NCBI RefSeq assembly: GCF_034424215.1
Contig: NZ_CP139960.1
Coordinates: forward strand, 4,960,001 to 5,024,000
Direction: 5' to 3'
Length of the DNA stretch: 64,000 nt
From: Niabella yanshanensis
GTDB taxonomy: Bacteria; Bacteroidota; Bacteroidia; Chitinophagales; Chitinophagaceae
Of this stretch, positions 16,159 through 24,913 are shown one piece after another (position 1 is the first letter of the stretch; each line of letters opens with the position of its first letter). The position numbers and the translations under genes are program-made. A model generated the notes under the pieces. It was not told the origin of the DNA, searched no databases, and saw only the letters and a program-made list of their open reading frames with translations.

Positions 16159-17883
16159 TTACTCCTGCATTACCTGGATGATTTTGGATGCACTCGTTAT
16201 ACCATCTTTATCTACCTGTACCAGGCGGGCAAACAGTTTCCCGTTCTCTATATTCGATAATGTTTCTTTTTTGTTACAGGAAACAATCAGCACAAAAAGC
16301 AATACTGGGGTGATCATTACAAACATTCGCCTGCGGCCTTTGAAGGCCAGGGAGGCCAGGAAAAACAGACCCATTCCCAGACTCAGCGAGGTTAAAGGAA
16401 TACTACTTTGATACGTCAATGGAATAGAGCTGTTGCCTCCAGCAGCAAGGGTTGGTATCTTTTGCACGGTTGTCCACTTTATGCCGTCTTGTGAAACTTG
16501 TATCAAAAAATGATCGTTGTTGACTTCTGCTTCTGTGCTCCAGTCAAATACCAGCTGCCCATTTTTAATGGCGGCGCTCCAATTCCCAAACAAAACCGGG
16601 AGTACGGTCTGTGATTCAAAAACGCCCATATCAATGGCACTACCGGCGATGCGCGGATTACCCGCCAGGTCCAATATTTCGGTATTGTTAGCCGAATTCC
16701 AAAATTGATTGCTTCCTCCATTAATGCCCGGACTGGCGTCAGACAGGGTAAAGTCGCCCCCGGCCAGATCGGTAAAAAGCGGATCGGAATTGAAGTTGCC
16801 TGTTCCGGCAGGCACGGTAGCCGTTTGTACAATGCTAAAGCTAATGTCAAATGGAGCGCCTCCCAGGCTATCTATTATCCGCACGGCGTTAGGTGCACTG
16901 TTCCACACAATGCTATTGGCCAGTGTTATTTGAGCGCCTGGGATTGCCCTGTGGTATATGCCGTGGCCCCCAAGGCTGGCTGTATTATTGACAATTGTGG
17001 TGTTTACCAGTGCAAGTGCATTGATTTGGCTTATGATAGCTCCGCCATATTTTGCGGTATTACCGGTAAATAGTGTATTGGTTAATGTATAGCTTCCCGT
17101 AGGCCCCATAGCAGCAAAATAGAAACCGCCCCCCCATTCGGTTGCAATATTGTCCCTGACAGTAATATTGGAGAGTGAAAGAGCACTTCGAATATCTCCG
17201 CCGCCCGCGTAGTCGGCCCTGTTACCGCTGATTTCCACGTTGCTTACCTTTAAAGTATTTGAATCGAGGACTGCGAACAGCCCGCCACCGCCGTTTCTTG
17301 TATGACCGATGTTGGTGCTCTTAATGGAGACTGCTGTTTGCAAAGAAGGCGCGTTTGCCATACCTCCTGTTATTCTCAGGCCATCGATACGCGTGTTTTG
17401 CAGGTTCACAGTAATCAGCACATGGTATACATTGTCCGCATAGTCATTAGGAACGCCTATGTCGCCACTCAAAATGGTAGGATAAGTTTTCCAGTTGCGC
17501 TCATTCATTCCGGGGTTGCCTGTAGCAGGAAACCCTCCGTACAGGTGGACCCGATCTATAGCTACAAAGGCGTTATCCCGTCCCCCGTCATTCTGGAAGC
17601 GGCTGTTGTCAGCATCGTACAACGGCTTATAAGTGCCTTCTGCAATAAATATACGCAACGAGTCGCCTGCGAGCCAGTTATCGTCGGCTATATACTGCTC
17701 CCTGGCCCATTTTAAGGCATCGGCCAATTCGGGTACTGCGTTAGCCCAGGACGATCCGTTGCCGGTTCCGCCTGATACATTTTTTTTGACGTAAAGAATT
17801 TTTTCTGCCGAAGGAGTGATTTGAGCCTGAAGTATTGCTGTATAACATAGGCTAAAAAGGAGTAGCGAATAAATTTTTTTCAT
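16159..17883 (-). CDS. Secreted right-handed beta-helix protein with membrane-hairpin C-terminus
   Basis: The 574-aa protein has a signal peptide (LQAQ, about residue 21), then YVKKNVSGGTGNGSSWANA and repeated strand-turn units with NGGGG, GNRADYAGGG, ATEWGGG and TAKYGGA. This is typical of a parallel beta-helix (choice-of-anchor Q type) found in pectin lyase-fold proteins. From about residue 436 a fibronectin-III-like domain begins (NGQLVFDWSTEAEVNNDHF). It is interrupted by two hydrophobic segments (499-514 and 520-536) around KGRRR, the second ending in a lipobox-like VSC (Cys536), before the domain resumes with LVQVDKDGITSASKIIQV. The only oppositely oriented gene inside this locus. A catalytic role is not evident; a surface-anchored glycan-binding or lyase-like role is possible. 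Confidence 0.8.
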   Translation of the reverse strand: MKKIYSLLLFSLCYTAILQAQITPSAEKILYVKKNVSGGTGNGSSWANAVPELADALKWAREQYIADDNWLAGDSLRIFIAEGTYKPLYDADNSRFQNDGGRDNAFVAIDRVHLYGGFPATGNPGMNERNWKTYPTILSGDIGVPNDYADNVYHVLITVNLQNTRIDGLRITGGMANAPSLQTAVSIKSTNIGHTRNGGGGLFAVLDSNTLKVSNVEISGNRADYAGGGDIRSALSLSNITVRDNIATEWGGGFYFAAMGPTGSYTLTNTLFTGNTAKYGGAIISQINALALVNTTIVNNTASLGGHGIYHRAIPGAQITLANSIVWNSAPNAVRIIDSLGGAPFDISFSIVQTATVPAGTGNFNSDPLFTDLAGGDFTLSDASPGINGGSNQFWNSANNTEILDLAGNPRIAGSAIDMGVFESQTVLPVLFGNWSAAIKNGQLVFDWSTEAEVNNDHFLIQVSQDGIKWTTVQKIPTLAAGGNSSIPLTYQSSIPLTSLSLGMGLFFLASLAFKGRRRMFVMITPVLLFVLIVSCNKKETLSNIENGKLFARLVQVDKDGITSASKIIQVMQE

Positions 17884-18150
17884 TTTGGTGGGCTGGTTGT
17901 TTAGTGACTAATTTATAATAAATGAACTCACGCAATCCTGATAACAGAATGACAGGAGAAAATCTTAAATGAAGGTCAAAATTATTCTGATTAAGAGCGC
18001 TGATATAAACGATCCGGGCTGAAGATCAATTATTTAGAAAGCCGCAAAATAAAACAAAAAAGTTACTTAGGGAAATCAGATGTAATCCCAATTTATGCTA
18101 TCGTTATACCGACCCAAAGTGGGGACATCTGCTACAAAGTGAGTGACCTG

Positions 18151-18170
18151 CCGGCCGGCCAGGCGGCCGG
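18151..18170. other. GC-rich hairpin in the GH106 upstream region
   Basis: CCGGCC (18151-18156) pairs with GGCCGG (18165-18170) over an 8-nt loop in an otherwise AT-rich gap. The 506-bp gap 17884-18389 separates the divergent beta-helix and GH106 genes. It contains this hairpin, a second one at 18220-18243 and operator C, and I see no gene in it. No T-run follows, so a terminator role is doubtful. Confidence 0.45.
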
Positions 18171-18219
18171 TTCTAAATGATCTATAAAAAGAAGCACCGC
18201 TTAAAGCGAAAATTCGAAT

Positions 18220-18243
18220 AGCACCTGGAATTAAGCAGGTGCT
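18220..18243. other. Perfect 8-bp hairpin just upstream of operator C
   Basis: AGCACCTG (18220-18227) and CAGGTGCT (18236-18243) form an exact inverted repeat with an 8-nt loop, 10 bp before the CAGGAT repeat. It might be a protein-binding site or block read-through into the GH106 promoter. The sequence shows only the symmetry. Confidence 0.5.
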
Positions 18244-18253
18244 CCAATGACAA

Positions 18254-18297
18254 CAGGATAGTTCAGGATTGATGGTTGATGCAGAACCTTAATTTTA
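18254..18297 (+). promoter_or_regulatory. Operator/promoter C: CAGGAY direct repeat plus -7 box (GH106 operon)
   Basis: CAGGAT-AGTT-CAGGAT (18254-18269) is followed by TGGTT at 18273-18277 and TAATTTTA at 18290-18297, which starts 20 bp after the repeat. The layout matches operators A and B, and the GH106 start is 93 bp downstream of the box. Confidence 0.7.
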
Positions 18298-18389
18298 CGC
18301 TTACGCTTGATAATATTGACAAAGATTGTATTGCTTTTGTGCGGTAATGACTGTAACAGGATACCATTTTCAAATGCTAAACAGTACTT

Positions 18390-21239
18390 ATGATTTTTAA
18401 ACGGATAAATTTGAGGCCACTGTTATGCAGTGTTGCCTTCGTTGTGATGACGGCTAGCGGCATAAAAGCTCAGCTAGCCTGGCCGGTTATTCGCCAGCAA
18501 CATAAACCCTGGACCCGCTGGTGGTGGGAAGGGAGCGCTGTAAACGAAAAAGGGCTTACCTGGAACCTGGATCAATACCAGAAAGCCGGGCTGGGCGGCG
18601 TGGAAATTACACCCATCTATGGTGTTTATGGTGAAGAGCAGAATTTTGTAAATTTTCTTTCACCCCGGTGGATGCAATTGTTTTCCCATACTTTGAATGA
18701 AAGTAAGCGTTTGGGTCTTGGTGTAGATCTGGCGAATGGTACCGGCTGGCCATTTGGCGGTCCCTGGGTGAAGGATGCAGATGCCAGTAAGGCTATTTTT
18801 CATAAGGTATATACATTGGAGGCCGGCGGCAGGTTGGCAGAACCGGTGACCTTTGAAAGGGAAGGTTTTGTACGTACTGCAAACGGCAAAAAACTTGCGA
18901 TCAAAGCTGTTAACCATCCAATAACTGGCAATAAAAACCTGCAGGAACTGGCTTTAGACCAGGTACAGTTTCCCGGAACATTACCACTGGTCACTTTAAT
19001 GGCTTATAATGAAAATTCGAAACCAATAGATCTTACCAGCAAAGTGTCAACCGAAGGTGTATTACAATGGACGGCACCTGCGGGATCAGGTAAATGGACC
19101 TTGTATGCCTTATTTGAAGGCCTGCATGGCAAGATGGTGGAGAGAGCCGCTCCGGGAGGCGAAGGCTACGCGATAGATCATTTTTCAAAAACGGCTGCCC
19201 AAAACTATTTTAAAAGATTTGATGAAGCTTTTAAGGGTTATGATATCAGCTATCTCCGTTCGTTTTTTAATGACTCTTATGAAGTAGATGATGCACGCGG
19301 AGAGGCCAACTGGACGCCTGAATTCTTTAATGAATTTTATAAACGTAAAGGGTATGATTTGCGTACACAGTTACCCGCATTATTCAATAAGTCAAACGAT
19401 CTTAAGTCTTCTGGAGTGATCTATGATTACCGGTCAGTGATCGACGAGCTGCTCCTGGAGCACTTCACTAAAGAATGGAAAAAGTGGGGGGAAGGGAAAG
19501 GAAAAATGTTGCGCAATCAAAGCCATGGCTCTCCTGCTAATACCTTAGATCTGTATAGTGTTGTAGATATACCCGAAACGGAAGGTAATGATGTGTTAAG
19601 GTTTAAATTTGCTACCTCTGCAGCTAACGTTACAGGCAAAACCCTCGTTTCATCCGAATCTGCCACCTGGCTCAACGAACATTTTCTTTCTTCATGGGGC
19701 GATGTGAAAAAGGCATTGGACCTTTTTTTCCTGGGAGGCGTCAATCATATCTTCTATCATGGAACGGCGTATTCGCCGCAGGAGGCCAAATGGCCCGGAT
19801 GGCTGTTTTATGCGGCTGTTCATTTTCAACCCGAGAGTCCGCAATGGAAGCATTTCCATGCCCTGAATCAATATGTAGCAAGGGTGCAGTCTTTTTTGCA
19901 AAGCGGCCGGCCTGATAACGACCTGCTACTGTATTATCCCATCGCCGATCGTTATTCACAGCCGGGTAATACGTTGTTGCAGCATTTTGATGGCATGGAA
20001 AAGAATTTTGTCGACACGGATTTCGAGCATGTTGCTAGAGAAATGATTGAAAAAGGATATAGCTTTGATTTTTTCTCGGACCGGCAGTTACATCAATTTG
20101 AATTTCAAAATAAGCATATTGTTGCAGGCGGTAATCAGTTTAAAGCTATTCTATTGCCGGCTATTGATAAGATACCTGGATCGTCGATGACAACCATACT
20201 AAACCTGGTAAGGTCTGGCGCTACATTGTTGGTACACCGGCATTTGCCGCAAAATGTACCAGGATTTAATAAAGCATCTGAAAGAACCGCCGCACTGCAT
20301 CAGTTACTTGCTACCTTAAATTTTGATGATAATCCACAAGTACAAACTGCCAGGTTAGGAAAAGGTTGGGTATATAGAAGTGACGATTTGAGCAAACTTA
20401 CCCGTTTTGCAAAAGCCCGGCAGGAAAAACCATTGGCCGATTCTGTTTATATGTTACGCCGTAAGAACGGGCAGGGGCATTTTTATTTTATAAATAATCG
20501 TACGGGGCAAACAGTAAATGAATGGATAAAGCTGGCTGATCCGGCCGCTACAGCTGCTTTGTTCGATCCTGCAAGTGGCACCAAAGGCATTGCCCGCATA
20601 AGACAGGTTGCGGATGGCGGTATCGAGGTATGGACACAGCTGGAACCACATGGGTCTGTAATTATTGAAACTTACCAGTCTGAAAAAACAGGCTCTTTAT
20701 TTCCTTACCAGGAACCTGCCGGTAATACAGCGGCTCTTAACGGGAAATGGAAGCTTGAGTTTTTACAGGGAGGGCCCGGTTTGCCAACCGCGACTACCCT
20801 TGGTCGGTTGGGTTCCTGGACAGAAGTAAATGATGAGGCGGCGAAAAGTTTTTCGGGGATAGCCAGGTACACATTGCAGTTCAATCGTCCTTCAGGTGAA
20901 GCACCCCGATATCTTTTAAACCTCGGAAAAGTAAACGAAACGGCTGAAGTGATTCTTAATGGTACAACAGTAGCAACCCTGATCGGGCCGTCTTTTACAG
21001 TGACAATACCGGCTACAGCCTTCCATTCAACCAACCAACTTGAAATAGTAGTGGCTAACTTAATGGCCAATCGTATTGCTTACATGGATCGTAATAGTAT
21101 GCCCTGGAAAATATTTTACAATACCAATATGCCGGCCAGGAAAGCAGGGAATATAAAAGATGGTTTATTTAACGCAGCGCATTGGAAGCCGTTTCCTTCG
21201 GGGCTTTCAGGCCCTGTTACCTTAACGCCACTAAAATAG
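18390..21239 (+). CDS. GH106 alpha-L-rhamnosidase
   Basis: The 949-residue protein has a signal peptide (to about residue 28, GIKAQ) and the GH106 N-terminal pattern: PWTRWWWEGSAVNEKGLTW, then LGGVEITPIYGVYG, and LGLGVDLANGTGWPFGGP. Next come TIM-barrel segments (SYLRSFFNDSYEVDDARGEA, then RNQSHGSPANTLDLYSVVDI) and a C-terminal beta-sandwich with galactose-binding-like strands (RYLLNLGKVNETAEVILNG). GH106 enzymes remove alpha-L-rhamnose from rhamnogalacturonan side chains or backbone ends by inversion. It leads an operon with three propeller glycosidases and the CE12 esterase, behind operator C. This is the main rhamnose-releasing activity in the locus and agrees with the nearby rhaM. Confidence 0.92.
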   Translation: MIFKRINLRPLLCSVAFVVMTASGIKAQLAWPVIRQQHKPWTRWWWEGSAVNEKGLTWNLDQYQKAGLGGVEITPIYGVYGEEQNFVNFLSPRWMQLFSHTLNESKRLGLGVDLANGTGWPFGGPWVKDADASKAIFHKVYTLEAGGRLAEPVTFEREGFVRTANGKKLAIKAVNHPITGNKNLQELALDQVQFPGTLPLVTLMAYNENSKPIDLTSKVSTEGVLQWTAPAGSGKWTLYALFEGLHGKMVERAAPGGEGYAIDHFSKTAAQNYFKRFDEAFKGYDISYLRSFFNDSYEVDDARGEANWTPEFFNEFYKRKGYDLRTQLPALFNKSNDLKSSGVIYDYRSVIDELLLEHFTKEWKKWGEGKGKMLRNQSHGSPANTLDLYSVVDIPETEGNDVLRFKFATSAANVTGKTLVSSESATWLNEHFLSSWGDVKKALDLFFLGGVNHIFYHGTAYSPQEAKWPGWLFYAAVHFQPESPQWKHFHALNQYVARVQSFLQSGRPDNDLLLYYPIADRYSQPGNTLLQHFDGMEKNFVDTDFEHVAREMIEKGYSFDFFSDRQLHQFEFQNKHIVAGGNQFKAILLPAIDKIPGSSMTTILNLVRSGATLLVHRHLPQNVPGFNKASERTAALHQLLATLNFDDNPQVQTARLGKGWVYRSDDLSKLTRFAKARQEKPLADSVYMLRRKNGQGHFYFINNRTGQTVNEWIKLADPAATAALFDPASGTKGIARIRQVADGGIEVWTQLEPHGSVIIETYQSEKTGSLFPYQEPAGNTAALNGKWKLEFLQGGPGLPTATTLGRLGSWTEVNDEAAKSFSGIARYTLQFNRPSGEAPRYLLNLGKVNETAEVILNGTTVATLIGPSFTVTIPATAFHSTNQLEIVVANLMANRIAYMDRNSMPWKIFYNTNMPARKAGNIKDGLFNAAHWKPFPSGLSGPVTLTPLK

Positions 21240-21280
21240 AGATATTGAGACAATTGAAATACTTACGCTTTGTGCGGGAT

Positions 21281-22873
21281 ATGACAGTAAGGATTTTGCT
21301 CCTGTCCGGGTTCTGTTTGGGTATGTCTGCAGATATGGCTGCACAGCTGCGCAACATTAAAAATAACGTGTTCTGGAATACAAAGGAGGGACAGCCCATT
21401 TATAGCCAGGGTGGGGGCATATTCAGGTTTAAAGACCCGGTAACGGGTGAGGAGAAGTATTATTGGTATGGAGTGCATTACAGGGAAGCGGCTCAATACA
21501 GGCAGGATCCCTCCGTAACCTTACCTCATGCTACCTTTCAGTCGGTAACCTGTTACTCATCAACCGACCTGGTCAATTGGAAGACCGAAGGCAACGTGGT
21601 GAGCCGTGGCGATCTGGAAAAAGTAAGCAGGGTTACATGGGTAGGTCGTTTAGGCGTAGGGTACGTGAAAGATGTAAATAAGTACGCGATGTTTGTGCAG
21701 TTTGGTAACCAGGTATTGGTGGCATTATCTGAGACGCCCGCAGGTACCTTTAGCTGGCACCGGTTAATTGATATGAAGCCGATCATTGGCACTCCTAATA
21801 CAGGAGATCAAACCGTTTTTACCGATCCGGATACTGGTAAGTGCTACCTGGTGTATTCTTATGGCAGGGGGCGCAACCGCATTTATGTTTCCGAAATTGG
21901 TGTTAAAGATAAAAAGGTAGCGCTGCTGGATTGTACCGAAGTGTTTAAAGGAGCCAGCCGGGAAGGGAATTGCATGTTTAAATACAAGGGCAGGTATTAT
22001 ATGGCGGCTTCCAATATTTACGGATGGGATGCCTCTTTTGCTTATTACCTGGTTGCTGATAATATACGGGGACCTTATCTGCCGGCAAACGATATGATGG
22101 TAATGGAAGGCAGCGAGAAGGATTATGCACATGTAACGCAAACGGGATTTTTTGTAAACGTGACAGGAAGCCAAAAAGAAACCGTGCTATATTGCGGCGA
22201 TCGCTGGGCTAATTTTGCGGGCAACGGGTTAGGATATAACCAATGGTTACCACTTTCATTCAGGGATGATACACCTTACTTCAATTCATTAAGCTCCTGG
22301 AACCTGGATGCAATAACCGGTTCGTGGGAAGTAGCCGCAGATAATAATTACGTATCCAATGGTAGTTTTGAAGCCGACCGTAACCGGATTCCCAGCCACG
22401 TAAAACCGGTTCAAGCCTTCCTGCTGGGTTGGACCACCGAAGTGATGGAAGGAAATAAAGTGTCTTTGGATAGCAGCAGTTCACCGGTGCTGAATTATTT
22501 TAACACACAGCCCGACAGAAAGAAGGTGACCGGTGAAAAGAGTCTTTACATCAGCGATAAAATCCCATTTAAAAGGAAGGTGTCACAAACGATTAGTTCT
22601 ACACCCTATGTAACATTAAAAGATGGATCATATACCCTTACGGCAATGATCAAATGTAGTCCGGGGAACTCTAAGATTAAAATGTATGCACAAACCGGGG
22701 ATAGTAGCCCTGCTTTGAATTATATTACGGCTGATGAGGGGTGGAAAAAGATAAGGATTGAGAAGATAAAAGTGTCTGGCGGGAAAGTGGAGATTGGCTT
22801 TGTGGGTGAAGGTCAGGCCCATGCATTTTGTTGTGTAGATGATGTTACTTTAATTGAGGAAACTGGTTTATGA
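21281..22873 (+). CDS. GH43-type five-bladed beta-propeller glycosidase with C-terminal beta-sandwich
   Basis: The start is set at the ATG at 21281, giving signal peptide MTVRILLLSGFCLGMSADMAA (first 21 residues, quoted only in part: ILLLSGFCLGM). The upstream in-frame ATG lies inside GH106. The propeller shows WNTKEGQPIYSQGGGIF, YYWYGVHY, TVFTDPDTGKCYLVYS and EGNCMFKYKGRYYMAAS. The QGGGI/YYWYG pattern resembles GH43 subfamilies 24 and 34 (exo-galactanase type), in which the usual N-terminal catalytic base Asp is absent. The Glu in SREGN and the Asp in FTDPD would be the acid and helper residues. Residues from about 370 to 530 look like a carbohydrate-binding beta-sandwich. A galactan side-chain activity is an inference. 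It overlaps the next gene by 4 bp (ATGA). Confidence 0.8.
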   Translation: MTVRILLLSGFCLGMSADMAAQLRNIKNNVFWNTKEGQPIYSQGGGIFRFKDPVTGEEKYYWYGVHYREAAQYRQDPSVTLPHATFQSVTCYSSTDLVNWKTEGNVVSRGDLEKVSRVTWVGRLGVGYVKDVNKYAMFVQFGNQVLVALSETPAGTFSWHRLIDMKPIIGTPNTGDQTVFTDPDTGKCYLVYSYGRGRNRIYVSEIGVKDKKVALLDCTEVFKGASREGNCMFKYKGRYYMAASNIYGWDASFAYYLVADNIRGPYLPANDMMVMEGSEKDYAHVTQTGFFVNVTGSQKETVLYCGDRWANFAGNGLGYNQWLPLSFRDDTPYFNSLSSWNLDAITGSWEVAADNNYVSNGSFEADRNRIPSHVKPVQAFLLGWTTEVMEGNKVSLDSSSSPVLNYFNTQPDRKKVTGEKSLYISDKIPFKRKVSQTISSTPYVTLKDGSYTLTAMIKCSPGNSKIKMYAQTGDSSPALNYITADEGWKKIRIEKIKVSGGKVEIGFVGEGQAHAFCCVDDVTLIEETGL

Positions 22874-23910
22874 ACTATCGGGTTATAGAAATGATACAAT
22901 GGATGAAAAGAACAGTGACTCTATCAGTGCTGCTATTAGTAACCGGTGCCAATGTTGCCGGACAGAAGAATCAGGCCGCTCCGAAGCCTGTATACGATGA
23001 CCCGGTGTATCATGGCGCCGCAGATCCAGTTATTGTTTATAATAAAAAGAAACAACGCTGGTGGATGTTTTATACGAACCGGCGGGCTTCGATAGCGGAT
23101 ACCACCGTGCAATGGGTGCATGGCACCCGCATCGGTATTGCTCAGAGTAAAGATGGCAAAACATGGCAGTACCTGGATACCGCTAATATTAATTACAGGC
23201 CCGATCCGGGTTATACCCATTGGGCTCCCGATATCATTGAACATAATGGTAGCTGGCACATGTACCTCACCTATGTTCCGGGCACTTTCAGTGGCTGGTC
23301 GCACCCACGTATTATTGTGCACCTGACCAGCGCTGATTTGATGAATTGGAAGTATCAATCGGTGCTGAAGCTGGTAAATGAAAAAGTTATTGATGCTTCG
23401 GTTTATAAAGTCAATGATTCATTATGGCGTATGTGGTACAACAATGAAAAGGATGGAAAAAGTATCTATTACGCTGAGAGTAAAGATCTGTATAACTGGC
23501 AGGATAGGGGGAAGGCCATAGCCGCAAGAGGAGAGGGGCCGAAAGTGTTTTATTGGGAAAGCCGGTTTTTTATGATCATTGATGCCTGGAAAGGCATGGA
23601 AGTGTTTTCAAGCCCTGATCTGTTGAACTGGACAAAGCAAGCTTCGAGGATATTGGAGCATCCTGGAAAAGGAAAAGACGATCAGGCTATCGGTGGCCAT
23701 TGTGATGTGGTGGTAAACGGCGACAAGGCCTATGTTTATTATTTTACGCATCCCGGCCGTAGAAAGGATCAACCTTCGGTAAAAGGTAGCTTTGAGGATA
23801 AGAGAAGTGTGATACAGGTAGCGGAATTAAAATACAGGAATGGAGAAGTCTCCTGCGACAGAGATGAACCGGTTATTGTTCAATTAAAACCTTTAAAAAC
23901 TAAGAAGTGA
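22870..23910 (+). CDS. GH43-like beta-propeller glycosidase
   Basis: The start ATG at 22870 overlaps the previous stop (ATGA), so translation is coupled. In-frame ATGs at 22891 or 22903 would give a tighter signal peptide (MKRTVTLSVLLLVTGANVAG). The 346-aa protein has the three GH43-type acidic residues in order: Asp in GAADPVIVY, Asp in VIDASVYKV, and Glu in RGEGPKVFYW, along with THWAPDIIEHNGSWHMYLTY. These support a retained catalytic centre of an arabinanase, arabinofuranosidase or galactosidase type in the periplasm or at the surface. Its position in the GH106 operon points to arabinan/galactan side chains of rhamnogalacturonan I. Confidence 0.8.
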   Translation: MNYRVIEMIQWMKRTVTLSVLLLVTGANVAGQKNQAAPKPVYDDPVYHGAADPVIVYNKKKQRWWMFYTNRRASIADTTVQWVHGTRIGIAQSKDGKTWQYLDTANINYRPDPGYTHWAPDIIEHNGSWHMYLTYVPGTFSGWSHPRIIVHLTSADLMNWKYQSVLKLVNEKVIDASVYKVNDSLWRMWYNNEKDGKSIYYAESKDLYNWQDRGKAIAARGEGPKVFYWESRFFMIIDAWKGMEVFSSPDLLNWTKQASRILEHPGKGKDDQAIGGHCDVVVNGDKAYVYYFTHPGRRKDQPSVKGSFEDKRSVIQVAELKYRNGEVSCDRDEPVIVQLKPLKTKK

Positions 23911-23921
23911 AAATAAAAGTA

Positions 23922-24857
23922 ATGAAGATAAAGCTCGTATTACTGTGGAGTATAATGATACTGGCGGGCTGGGCAAATGCTCAGTCGCCCATATACATGT
24001 TCAGCTATTTTAAGAATAACGGGCAGGACGGCTTACACCTGGCTTATAGCAAGGATGGTTATAAATGGGATGCCTTGAATAAAGATGAATCCTTTTTGAA
24101 ACCAACGGCAGGTAAAGATAAGCTGATGCGTGATCCTTGCATCATAAGAGGAACCGACGGTTTGTTTCATATGGTATGGACTGTTAGCTGGAATGAGAAG
24201 GGGATCGGGTATGCCTCGTCAAAAGACCTGGTGAACTGGAGCGAACAACGGTATATACCTCTTATGGAAGATGTGAATGCTTTAAACTGCTGGGCGCCGG
24301 AAATCAGTTACGATGCAAAGAAAAAACAGTACATGATCTATTGGGCAACAACCATACCGGGGAAGTATCCCCAAACAGACTCATCGGGCGATGGTAAATA
24401 TAACCACCGGATGTATTATGTTTTCACAAAAGACTTTAACACATTTACCCGGCCGGAAATTTTATATGATAAAGGTTTTACAGTCATAGATGCTACGATT
24501 CAGCAAAAAAATAGCCGGTACATTATGTTTCTCAAAGACGAAACCAAACTGCCGGTAGCGGAGAAGAATATTAAAATTGCTACCAGTAAAAAAATACATA
24601 CAGGATATTCTGCGCCTTCTGCGCCGATAACAGGGGATTACTGGGCAGAAGGGCCTACTGTGCTGCTAAAAGACAATGAATGGATCGTGTATTTTGACAA
24701 GTACAGAGATCATCGATATGGAGCAGTGTCTTCGAAAGATTTAAAAACCTGGACTGATATATCAGATAGCATACAGATGCCTAAAGGAATCAGGCATGGC
24801 ACTGTTTTTACCATTACCTCGAAAGAATTTGATGAATGGTTTAAGAATTATCGGTAA
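23922..24857 (+). CDS. GH43-like beta-propeller glycosidase
   Basis: Two starts are possible: a GTG at 23907 overlapping the previous stop (GTGA), or the ATG at 23922, chosen because it begins directly with the signal peptide MKIKLVLLWSIMILAGWANA. The propeller carries MRDPCIIRG (Asp), NCWAPEISYD, VIDATIQQ (Asp) and YWAEGPTVL (Glu), so the base/helper/acid trio of GH43-fold enzymes is complete. About 312 residues form a single domain. It is the third propeller in a row in this operon, and each may cut a different side-chain linkage. It precedes the acetylesterase by 56 bp. The exact substrate cannot be read from the sequence. Confidence 0.8.
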   Translation: MKIKLVLLWSIMILAGWANAQSPIYMFSYFKNNGQDGLHLAYSKDGYKWDALNKDESFLKPTAGKDKLMRDPCIIRGTDGLFHMVWTVSWNEKGIGYASSKDLVNWSEQRYIPLMEDVNALNCWAPEISYDAKKKQYMIYWATTIPGKYPQTDSSGDGKYNHRMYYVFTKDFNTFTRPEILYDKGFTVIDATIQQKNSRYIMFLKDETKLPVAEKNIKIATSKKIHTGYSAPSAPITGDYWAEGPTVLLKDNEWIVYFDKYRDHRYGAVSSKDLKTWTDISDSIQMPKGIRHGTVFTITSKEFDEWFKNYR

Positions 24858-24913
24858 ATGCTATAGAGAATGTCTATAGAATAATCACTAAAATCTATAA
24901 TTAAATATTCGAA

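Noticed and set aside
17302-17715. Plus-strand open frame of 137 codons inside the beta-helix gene
   Set aside because: It lies wholly within a well-supported gene on the other strand and shows no family motif.
17927-17955. Single CAGGAT half-site upstream of the beta-helix gene
   Set aside because: Only one half-site on the minus strand with no partner at the 10-bp period and no aligned -7 box, so I did not count it as an operator.
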